Assembly (NCBI GenBank): GCA_019659055.1
Contig: JAIFWV010000006.1
Location: 1-35,003 of the forward strand
Origin: Candidatus Doudnabacteria bacterium
GTDB taxonomy: Bacteria > Patescibacteriota > Doudnabacteria > UBA920 > O2-02-FULL-48-8
Direction: 5' to 3'
DNA: 35,003 nucleotides
Below the pieces are notes generated by a model. The model had not been told where the DNA came from. It worked only from the letters and a program-made list of their open reading frames with translations, and did not search any database. A program made the translations under genes and the position numbers. Below are positions 8,880-17,157 of this stretch, one piece after another. How positions within the stretch are numbered: position 1 is the first letter of the stretch; every line of letters begins with the position of its first letter.

Positions 8880-11876
8880 TTACCAAGTCTTAAACCAATT
8901 GGCATTGAGAATCGAGAAGTCTATGGCGTTAACTATACCGTCATCATTGAGATCAGACGCGGCATCATTGGTAAACCATTTACTATTGAGTATCGAGTAG
9001 TCAACCGAATTAACTATATGGTCGGAATTGATATCTCCGACAACTGGGGTCCCTTGAGTTGTGGCAGACACGGAGGATGACGGGGATGAAACATTGCCTG
9101 CCGCATCAACTGCGGCCACGGTGTAAGAATAAAGCGTAGAGGCAGTCAGACCGGTGTCGGAATAAGAAGTCGTGGTCGGCGCAGCAATTTGGATTCCACC
9201 GCGATAGACTCGATACCCGGTCACGCCAACATTGTCAGTGGAAGTACTCCAAGACAGGTTAATCTGGGACGCAGAAATTACTGATGCGGCCAGTCCAGCA
9301 GGAACCGAAGGAGGCGTCGTATCCTGTGAAGAGCCAAGACTCACTCCATTCAAATAATTCTCCAGGTTCGTGTAGCCATTGGCCGCGGTCAGGGGGCCAT
9401 CCGCGGCATTGTTGGAATTTAGACTATTAACCGCTTCCCAGGAATCGGGCATACCGTCATGATCGGTATCGGTACAGGCCGTGCCTGTGGCCAGTGTCGG
9501 CCAACCGCCAAGATTAGCCTGACTTACCGGCGAATTCGAAATAGAGCTGTAATCGTAGGACCCAAAAAGTGTCGTGCCATTGGCCACTGCATTAGCTATC
9601 CGACTGTCTACAGAATCCCGGGCGTCGACCCAATTCCCCGAGCAATCAAGTCGGCGCGAGGCCCCTGCCCCATTATAAGGAGCCGTTCTGGTTGTCCCCA
9701 AAATTGATCCGTTAGCTTGAGAAATATTCGAAACCGGTTCGGCTGTTATCGGAATATATCCGGCAGGTGTGGGAATAGGTGAACCGCGCTGGTAAGTTGT
9801 TGAAAGCGGGCTCGAAGCTTCGCTGCCGCTCTGATTGACCGAAAGGCCAGTCATGCTCCAGTTGTTTGTACCCGCAGGATCACTCGGGCCGGCATTGCCG
9901 GAAAGGTAAAAGGACGGAGCAAAGGTGGTGTCGTTGCCGTCATTGGTGGTCCAAGCTTGGATTTCGTGTGAGACAAAGCTTTGCCCTGAACGGTATTTGA
10001 AGTAATTGCCGATGAAATCACGCCACCCCTTGCTCCGCATGGGGTAAAAAGTCCAGCTATAGACAATGTTATTGACTAGTCGTCCCGATTTCACCGTCAT
10101 AAGCGGCAGTCGATGGCTTGAGCCCATAAAAAGATTGTGATGAAGGTCAATATCCGTTTCCAGATCTAAATAGGCATTACCCAAGCCAGAGTATCCGCCA
10201 ACGACCGCGGCCGTAGTTTGCCCGGCGCCTCCGAATTCCTCGCCAATGAACGAATTAGACACGGTAATTGAACGTGGGACAGTCCCGGCACTGGGGTGGC
10301 CGACAATACCGAGCGCATCATAGTTAGACCACTCCACGGAATCGTGATCAAAGACAATGTTATAGGCATTATCTGAGGCTTGGTTGGCAAGGATTTCGAG
10401 GCTCATGCCGCAGCTCCATGGATTTTGATTACAAATCTCGCCGGCATTGTGACCGCGCCGGACACGAAGGTAACGAATCACGACATTGTGAGTTTTGACC
10501 ACCAGCGAAGGGTTGCCAGCGGCTTGCGCACCGCTTGGGCCAGTCAGTTGAATACCGCCGCCCGGAGCCGTCTGTCCGGCAATTGTAATGTAGGGATTAT
10601 AGATAGTAAGAGAACTTAATAGAGAAATCGTGCCACCTGTACGGAATACGCAGGTGCGCGGCCCTGAAGCATCAATACAGGCGCGGAGTGATCCTGCACC
10701 AGAATCGTTGACATTTGTCACCTCCCAGACCGTACCCCCGCGGCCACCGACACTATTTGCGCCGCCGCCTTCCGCTCCAGGGAAAGCCACAACGGTACCG
10801 GATGGAGGTGGAGGTGGTGGGGTTGGGGAAGGGTTCGGATTGGAAGTCGAGGCCGACACTGCAGGATCGGTCCATGCTGACTCGTTGCCTGTATTATCAT
10901 AAGCTGAAATCCGGTAATAATAAGTCGTGCCTGATGTCAGACCGGTATGTGAATAATTGTTATTGGTTGTCGTAGTGAGGATCGGGTAACAAGCGGCTGT
11001 TTGAGTCGAGGGGGTGCACCCACCTGCACCGCTGTAAAGATAAAGATGGTATCCTGCCAAACCAGTGCCGCCAACATTATCAGTTGATGCATTCCACGAA
11101 AGATTGATCTGTGAGGTGGATATGGTGTTGGCACTAAATCCGGCGGGAACCGATGGAGGCGTGGTGTCTATTGATGTTACCGTGAATGCCACCCCCACGA
11201 TGCCCAATGCGTTGCTTGCGCTCCAGTTGAATGTCGGAGTGTAGGATCCGGCAGCAGCATTCAATAGGTATTCACTGCCGCTGTACCAAGCAGCGCCGGT
11301 GGCATTATCCTGATACGTAAACCCCCCTCCGGCAGTCGGGAAACCCGGAAGACCGCTTGAGGCGCTGACCGCGAACATTGCATCAGTGGCCGTGGTATTG
11401 AGAGAGCACGTACTCTGATTACTGCTGGCGCTTAAATTGGCACAGGAAACATCAAGCCCTGAAGTTCCAGAGATCTCGAGTCCCCAGGCATCAATGGGCG
11501 GTGTTCCCGAGGCGGGAGTGATTGTAACAGTGGTCACACCGGCAGTCGTATTAGTAACGTGATAAGCGCGGATCTTGGAATTAGTATTCCAAACCTGGCT
11601 CGTCACCAGATTCCATGTTTGACTCATATTATCGGTGACGGTGACGTTTACCGTCGAGGCCCCGACCGAGGCAAAGACCAACAGTTCATTCCCGGCAGTG
11701 GTCGAGGTAAAAGTCAGCACAGTTGTGCCATTTGCGCCGTTCCTGGGATGCTGGACTATAACAGCGGCGGCTTTGGTAGTCTGCAAACGAACTGGCCAAT
11801 TACCAAAAACAATTATTGTCAGAAAAACTATCAGCACCACTCCTGCTAATTTCGAGAGTTTTTGTTTCAAGGACAT
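8880..11876 (-). CDS. secreted multidomain pectate-lyase-like protein with FN3 domains and C-terminal dockerin-like repeat
   Basis: N-terminal hydrophobic signal; two FN3 modules (DTTPPSVPAG...QINLSW.ASTDNV); PSPTPPPPPP linker; VVAFPGAEGGGANSVGGRGGTVWEVTNVNDSGAGSLRACI...ITIAGQTAPGGGIQL typical of PL1-like beta-helix; C-term GDINSDHIVNSVDYSILNSKW...DLNDDGIVNAIDFSILNANW. Confidence 0.85.
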   Translation of the reverse strand: MSLKQKLSKLAGVVLIVFLTIIVFGNWPVRLQTTKAAAVIVQHPRNGANGTTVLTFTSTTAGNELLVFASVGASTVNVTVTDNMSQTWNLVTSQVWNTNSKIRAYHVTNTTAGVTTVTITPASGTPPIDAWGLEISGTSGLDVSCANLSASSNQSTCSLNTTATDAMFAVSASSGLPGFPTAGGGFTYQDNATGAAWYSGSEYLLNAAAGSYTPTFNWSASNALGIVGVAFTVTSIDTTPPSVPAGFSANTISTSQINLSWNASTDNVGGTGLAGYHLYLYSGAGGCTPSTQTAACYPILTTTTNNNYSHTGLTSGTTYYYRISAYDNTGNESAWTDPAVSASTSNPNPSPTPPPPPPSGTVVAFPGAEGGGANSVGGRGGTVWEVTNVNDSGAGSLRACIDASGPRTCVFRTGGTISLLSSLTIYNPYITIAGQTAPGGGIQLTGPSGAQAAGNPSLVVKTHNVVIRYLRVRRGHNAGEICNQNPWSCGMSLEILANQASDNAYNIVFDHDSVEWSNYDALGIVGHPSAGTVPRSITVSNSFIGEEFGGAGQTTAAVVGGYSGLGNAYLDLETDIDLHHNLFMGSSHRLPLMTVKSGRLVNNIVYSWTFYPMRSKGWRDFIGNYFKYRSGQSFVSHEIQAWTTNDGNDTTFAPSFYLSGNAGPSDPAGTNNWSMTGLSVNQSGSEASSPLSTTYQRGSPIPTPAGYIPITAEPVSNISQANGSILGTTRTAPYNGAGASRRLDCSGNWVDARDSVDSRIANAVANGTTLFGSYDYSSISNSPVSQANLGGWPTLATGTACTDTDHDGMPDSWEAVNSLNSNNAADGPLTAANGYTNLENYLNGVSLGSSQDTTPPSVPAGLAASVISASQINLSWSTSTDNVGVTGYRVYRGGIQIAAPTTTSYSDTGLTASTLYSYTVAAVDAAGNVSSPSSSVSATTQGTPVVGDINSDHIVNSVDYSILNSKWFTNDAASDLNDDGIVNAIDFSILNANWFKTW

Positions 11877-11940
11877 TGTTAAATTGTCCTTATTCTAATA
11901 GATTAAAACGAATTCTTCAAGCGCCAGCAATCATCACGGC

Positions 11941-14658
11941 TTATCGCTTATACCTTTCCATCTCATTCCAATTGTCTCCGACTTTGGCTTCAGCGATGAT
12001 GGGAACTTTGAGTTTAAAGACTCCTTCCATAATTTCTTTGATTTGCGGAATATAGTAAGGTAATTTGTCGTCTTTGATCTCAAACACCAACTCGTCATGG
12101 ACCTGGAGGAGCATGCGGCAATCCTCATTGACGACAGTGCTTTTGATTTTATTCATGGCGATTTTGATAAAGTCCGCCTGTAGGGATTGGATGGGCGCAT
12201 TCACAGCCTGCCGCTCGGCCGCGCCGCGGATGGCAAAATTCGGAGAGTTAATTTCCGGATAGTATCGAATCCGGCCCAGAAGATTGATCGTATATTCCTT
12301 CTTATGGACTTCTTCAATCTGCCGGTCAATGTATTTTTTGAGTCCGGCAAAAACCTGATAATATCTTTTGATAAAATCAGCGGCTTCGGCGTGGCCCATG
12401 GCCGACCTCGAGGACAATCCGAAGGCCGAGACGCCATAAAGGACGCTGAAGTTAATGGTCTTAGCATCGCGGCGTTGGTCTGAATTGACCTGCGACTCCA
12501 TGACATTAAAGATCCGGGCGGCGGTGGCGGTATGAAAGTCCTTCGAAGATTTAAAAATCTTAATCATCTCCGGATCATTAGAGAGCGACGCGGCAATACG
12601 CAATTCAATCTGCGAATAATCAACAGACACGAGTTTGAACCCAATTTCTGCAATAAATCCTTTGCGAACTTCCCGGCCCAGTTCGGTGCGAATGGGAATG
12701 TTCTGCAAATTTGGATTCGAAGACGAAAGCCTGCCTGTAGCGGCAATGGTTTGCGTATACGTTGTGTGCACGCGCTTGTCCACGGCCGAAACCAAAAGCG
12801 GCAGTGCATCGAGATAAGTTGATTTGAGCTTGGTCAGTTCGCGGTATTCGAATATGAGATCAATAATCGGATGCTGGTCGCGCAACCTCTCTAGGACATT
12901 GGCCGCGGTTGAAAGCGCACCCGATTTTCCTCGCTTATTACGGATGTCCGGAGATTGGATTTTTAGTTTCTCAAACAACATTTCGCCCAATTGTTTGGGC
13001 GAGGAAATATTGAATTCCATTCCGGCAGATTTATAAATTTGCTTTTCTAAGGATGCGATCTGTTTTTCGGCATCACGAGAGAGTTTATTTAGCCAATCGG
13101 TGTCGAGCTTCACCCCCCACTCTTCCATATAGGCCAAGACTTGCACTAACGGCATCTCAATTTCGGTAAAAAGTTTCCAGAGTTTCTTGTCCTTGAGTTC
13201 GTTTTCGAGTTTGGCGCGCAGGCGGTAAGTAACATCAACATCTTCACAGGCATAATTGGCGGCGTGCGCCAGTTCCAACTCATCAAACGGAATATCGGAC
13301 TTGGGTTTGCCCGAGAAATCCTCCAGCCCTTGTTTGATGAGATTGAATTCCGAAATACCCAATGATGCGAGCTCGTAAGTTCTTTGTCCCGGGTTGGCCA
13401 AATAGGCAGCGATCTGGGTATCGAAAGCCAGGGGTACTAGACTAATCCCGTATTTCTTCAAGACTAAGTAGTCTGCCTTGAGATTGTGGCCGTATTTATC
13501 GATCGTCTTGTCTTCCAAAACAGTCTTGAGTTCCTCGAGGGCTTTCAGTTCAGGGTGCTGGAAAGTCGGAACATAATAAGACTCGCCTTCTTTGATACAA
13601 AAGGAGATCCCGACCAGCTGGGCATTCAGCGGCAGAGCTTTGGTTGTCTGGGTATCGATAGCAAATCCGCTTTGCTTTTTAAGCAAATTTGCAAGCGTTG
13701 TTAGTTTGACTTTGGTATCGACGATAGTGAAATCGCGTTTTTGCGATGCGACCAATTTTTTGGTGGCCACAGTCGAGAGCTTGGGCATTTTGGGGATGAG
13801 TGATTTAATCGACAATTCGGTAAACAGTTCTATTGCTCTCTGTTGGTCATAATCAGCCAGCAAGCATGCTTCTAAATCAAATTCATCGAGATCGAAACTT
13901 GGATCGATAAACGCCAATTTTTTGGACAAATAGGCATAGTGCTCCCCGGCCAAGAGCTTGGCTGTGATTGCCGGCTTGAGATCGGGATTTTTTTTATGCG
14001 CTTCTTTATAGACATTATCAAGAGTGCCAAATTTCTTGATCAAATCAAGCGCGGTCTTCTCTCCGATTCCTGGCACACCCGGAATATTATCCGAAGCATC
14101 GCCCTTGAGAGCCTTAAGATCCACCCACTGGCTGGGAGTGAGTCCAAATTCTTTTTTCATTTGCTCTTCGTTATATACAATCACGTCCGAAAAGCCTTTC
14201 TTAAACCTATAGACCACTGTGTTTTTGCTAATCAACTGCAAAAGATCCATATCACCCGTGGCGATGATATTGTAAACATCTTTTCCGCTCTTACGCGGGA
14301 TAATTCCCAGGAGGTCGTCAGCTTCAAAGCCGGGTTTCTCATAGACCGGGACGTTTAGCGCTTCCAAAATTTCTTTGACTTTGGGCAATTGTAAATTTAA
14401 ATCGTCGGGTGTGGGCTTGCGGTGTGCCTTATAATCCCCCACCATTTTGTCGCGGAAGGTCGGGCCCTTCACGTCAAAAGTCACCAGGGTGTGAGTCGGC
14501 TTTACATCCTCGAGTGCTTTGAGGAACATGGAAAAAAATCCAAAAATCGCTCCCGTGGGAAAACCCTGGGAATTGGAAAGATTAGGCAGGGCGTGGTAAG
14601 CCCTATAAAGGAGCGCGTGCCCGTCGAATAACAGTAATTTGGATTTAAATTCAGCCAT
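11941..14658 (-). CDS. polA: DNA polymerase I (5' nuclease + 3'-5' exonuclease-like + polymerase domains)
   Basis: 905 aa; KLLLFDGHALLYRAYHALP, GDASDNIPGVPGIGEKTA, VSVDYSQIELRIAASLSNDPEMI, LLQVHDELVFE. Confidence 0.97.
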   Translation of the reverse strand: MAEFKSKLLLFDGHALLYRAYHALPNLSNSQGFPTGAIFGFFSMFLKALEDVKPTHTLVTFDVKGPTFRDKMVGDYKAHRKPTPDDLNLQLPKVKEILEALNVPVYEKPGFEADDLLGIIPRKSGKDVYNIIATGDMDLLQLISKNTVVYRFKKGFSDVIVYNEEQMKKEFGLTPSQWVDLKALKGDASDNIPGVPGIGEKTALDLIKKFGTLDNVYKEAHKKNPDLKPAITAKLLAGEHYAYLSKKLAFIDPSFDLDEFDLEACLLADYDQQRAIELFTELSIKSLIPKMPKLSTVATKKLVASQKRDFTIVDTKVKLTTLANLLKKQSGFAIDTQTTKALPLNAQLVGISFCIKEGESYYVPTFQHPELKALEELKTVLEDKTIDKYGHNLKADYLVLKKYGISLVPLAFDTQIAAYLANPGQRTYELASLGISEFNLIKQGLEDFSGKPKSDIPFDELELAHAANYACEDVDVTYRLRAKLENELKDKKLWKLFTEIEMPLVQVLAYMEEWGVKLDTDWLNKLSRDAEKQIASLEKQIYKSAGMEFNISSPKQLGEMLFEKLKIQSPDIRNKRGKSGALSTAANVLERLRDQHPIIDLIFEYRELTKLKSTYLDALPLLVSAVDKRVHTTYTQTIAATGRLSSSNPNLQNIPIRTELGREVRKGFIAEIGFKLVSVDYSQIELRIAASLSNDPEMIKIFKSSKDFHTATAARIFNVMESQVNSDQRRDAKTINFSVLYGVSAFGLSSRSAMGHAEAADFIKRYYQVFAGLKKYIDRQIEEVHKKEYTINLLGRIRYYPEINSPNFAIRGAAERQAVNAPIQSLQADFIKIAMNKIKSTVVNEDCRMLLQVHDELVFEIKDDKLPYYIPQIKEIMEGVFKLKVPIIAEAKVGDNWNEMERYKR

Positions 14659-14698
14659 AAAGTGTTCTAATCATAACAAAAAATGGGCGATGTGGCGA

Positions 14699-14732
14699 TA
14701 AAAAATCTGCCGAAGAATTACTCCTCGGCAGA
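14699..14732 (-). terminator. guaA intrinsic terminator
   Basis: Reverse strand TCTGCCGAGGAGTAATTCTTCGGCAGATTTTTT. Confidence 0.8.
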
Positions 14733-14738
14733 ACTCCT

Positions 14739-16346
14739 CTACCCCCATTCGATTGTCGTCGGCGGTTTGCCTGACAATTTGTAAACGCAGACTCCCGCGT
14801 CTTTTACTTCGTTGAGAATCCTCCGATCGACATATTTAAGAAAATCCCAAGGTAATTCGGCGGCTTCGGCCGTAAAGCCGTTGACGCTCCAGACGGCCCA
14901 GAGCGCAATGGCCTGCCCTATGGCGGCATCATCACCTTTGGTGCAAGTTGTTTCAGAAAGCGTCCGCACCGCCCCAGCTTGCCAGACACTATTGTAAAGC
15001 TCCCACTGGCGCATCTCATCTATCCAGATCCCATCACAGGCTTTGGCCGAGCGCAAGGTTTCTTCGTTCACCTCACCTTCGATCCGCAGCAGCATGCCAG
15101 GACCAGGGAACGGATGGCGCCGCAGGAGTTCTTCCGGAACGCCGATAGCACGTCCGATATTGCGGCCGCTGTCTTTGACACAGTCGCCCAGAGGCATGAG
15201 TTCCGGAACCAGGAACTTGAGGTGAGTATTGTGGTGCCGTTTGATCCGAGCCTTGCGCGCGCCACTGGCATACCCCAAACCACTTTCTGAAAGATCGGTG
15301 TAGAGCGTGCCTTGGACAATGAAATCAGCTTGCACATCTCGCACAAATTCATTCAGTGCCGGGCCATAGACCCCATCCGCCATGGCATCGCGCTTACCAC
15401 CCATGGAAGTAATTCCGGCAACCGCGGAAAGCAACCGCGCCGTAACATCGACAACTCGGAAATCGAGCCAAGGAAGATTACCGAAGTACTCGAGGGCATA
15501 CTGTTTATCATCCGGCCTATCTGACCCCACGAGGTAAACTCCGAAAAGCTGATTCTTGGCCCGCGGACCCAAGGCTTCTTTCAACAGATAAGCCACGGTT
15601 GACGAGTCAGACCCTGCCGATATGGCTATTGCCACTTTCTTGTGGCCGATCTTGCGCCCCAGTTCTTCGATCTTCCGGCCGGCGATATCTTCAGCCGGGA
15701 ACCGATCACAAGCTCCGCAGATATGGACGCAGAAGTTTTCAAAAATCTGTAGGCCATGCTCAGTGTGAGTAACTTCGGGATGGAACTGCACACCCCAGAG
15801 GTGTTTGGATTGACCCGCGGCCACCTCGGCGTTGTCCGTCGATCCGAGCACTGTGAGATCCGAGCTCGGGAGAATCTTGTCGCCATGGCTTTCCACCACA
15901 TTGAATTGCGGCGGACAATTCTGAAACAACGCACTGCCGCACTTGAGCGACAACCTGTGAGTACCAAACTCCCTCTTGCTCGCCGGCTCAACGATGCACC
16001 CTATGTGCTTGGCGATCATCTGGAAACCCAAACAAATTCCAAGCACCGGAATGCCGAGATTAAAAATTTCGTAATCAAACTTTGGCGGTTCGGAATGAAC
16101 AGAAGCCGGACCGCCGGAGAGAATGATCCCGACAGGGTTTAACCGGCGCAGGTCTGAAACGGTGACAGAGTTTGGATCCGCAACCAGGCAAAACACTCCG
16201 AGATTCTCCATCCCCTGCTTGATGAGATGATCAAATTGACTTCCCATTGGAAACAGTACGAAGACTTCCGAAGTTTTGCGCACAGCCATCTCTTCACGAA
16301 TCTCAGCCCAGGCTTCATCGTTTAAAGCCTGCAAAGTATTCAACAT
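14739..16346 (-). CDS. guaA: GMP synthase (glutamine-hydrolysing)
   Basis: GATase block GIILSGGPASVHS, GICLGFQ, GVQFHPEVTHTEHG; synthetase RRHPFPGPGMLLRIEGEV and C-term KPPTTIEWG; GGAGG SD upstream. Confidence 0.93.
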   Translation of the reverse strand: MLNTLQALNDEAWAEIREEMAVRKTSEVFVLFPMGSQFDHLIKQGMENLGVFCLVADPNSVTVSDLRRLNPVGIILSGGPASVHSEPPKFDYEIFNLGIPVLGICLGFQMIAKHIGCIVEPASKREFGTHRLSLKCGSALFQNCPPQFNVVESHGDKILPSSDLTVLGSTDNAEVAAGQSKHLWGVQFHPEVTHTEHGLQIFENFCVHICGACDRFPAEDIAGRKIEELGRKIGHKKVAIAISAGSDSSTVAYLLKEALGPRAKNQLFGVYLVGSDRPDDKQYALEYFGNLPWLDFRVVDVTARLLSAVAGITSMGGKRDAMADGVYGPALNEFVRDVQADFIVQGTLYTDLSESGLGYASGARKARIKRHHNTHLKFLVPELMPLGDCVKDSGRNIGRAIGVPEELLRRHPFPGPGMLLRIEGEVNEETLRSAKACDGIWIDEMRQWELYNSVWQAGAVRTLSETTCTKGDDAAIGQAIALWAVWSVNGFTAEAAELPWDFLKYVDRRILNEVKDAGVCVYKLSGKPPTTIEWG

Positions 16347-16372
16347 TCAATCCTCCAATCCGAATTGGACAT

Positions 16373-16414
16373 ACTATAACAAAAATCCGTTGTTTAGGCG
16401 ACAGGGATTTTGTT
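16373..16414. promoter_or_regulatory. guaA extended -10 promoter overlapped by an inverted repeat
   Basis: Reverse strand TGTTATAGT (TATAGT 16373-16378); IR AACAAAAATCC (16378-16388) / GGATTTTGTT (16405-16414). Confidence 0.4.
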
Positions 16415-16435
16415 TAACTTTACGATTGAGTTTTA

Positions 16436-16474
16436 GTTAGGGGAAGTCTAACCTATAATTGAATTAACTAGGAG
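16436..16474 (+). promoter_or_regulatory. promoter/SD region of the YciE-like gene
   Basis: IR GTTAG-N7-CTAAC (16436-16452), TATAAT 16454-16459, AGGAG 16470-16474, ATG 16481. Confidence 0.5.
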
Positions 16475-16480
16475 AAATAT

Positions 16481-17044
16481 ATGTCATTAAAATCACCAGA
16501 AACATTTGAAGAGCTGTTCCACGTAAAGCTCCTCGCAATGTACGATGTCGAACAACAGTTGGTAAGTGCCCTCCCCAAAATGGCCGAGGCCGCCACTGAT
16601 CCCGAGCTTAAGCAAGGGTTCGTGAGTCATTTGGAAGAAACTCAAACTCATGTGGCACGAATTGAAGAAATCCTTAAGGCCCAGGAGATCTCGCCTATGG
16701 CCGAATCCTCAGATGCGATCCGGGGAATGATCTCTGATGCCGAATGGTGTATCGAGAATATTCAGGATCCAAATGTTTTAGACGCCGCCCTGATTTCATC
16801 GGCGCAATCAGTAGAGCACTACGAAATGGCTTTGTACGGCACCGCCAGGGAATGGGCCAAGGTTCTCGATCTCTCAGAGATCGCCGGCATCCTGGAAAAA
16901 ACTCTTAGCGAAGAAGAGAAAACCGACGAGATTCTCAATACTGCGGCGACTAAGGTCAACAAACTCGCTTATTCAGAAACCAAAGACGTCGATGCGACAG
17001 AAGAACAGGGCTTCCTCGGCAGATTACAAGAAGGAGGCATCTAG
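16481..17044 (+). CDS. YciE/YciF (DUF892) ferritin-like protein
   Basis: SPETFEELFHVKLLAMYDVEQQLVSALPKMAEAATDPELKQGFVSHLEETQTHVARIEEI; helical E/H pattern of the family. Confidence 0.9.
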   Translation: MSLKSPETFEELFHVKLLAMYDVEQQLVSALPKMAEAATDPELKQGFVSHLEETQTHVARIEEILKAQEISPMAESSDAIRGMISDAEWCIENIQDPNVLDAALISSAQSVEHYEMALYGTAREWAKVLDLSEIAGILEKTLSEEEKTDEILNTAATKVNKLAYSETKDVDATEEQGFLGRLQEGGI

Positions 17045-17077
17045 GAAAGTTCCAAATCCCAAAAGACAAAGCAACAA

Positions 17078-17114
17078 AAAAGCTCCAATAGCCAAATTAT
17101 AAATTGGGGCTTTT
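17078..17114 (+). terminator. intrinsic terminator-like hairpin after the YciE-like gene
   Basis: AAAAGCTCCAAT...ATTGGGGCTTTT with one G-U. Confidence 0.65.
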
Positions 17115-17157
17115 AAATTTACTGTGATTTGTTTATTGAGCTTTGAGACTTACCTCA

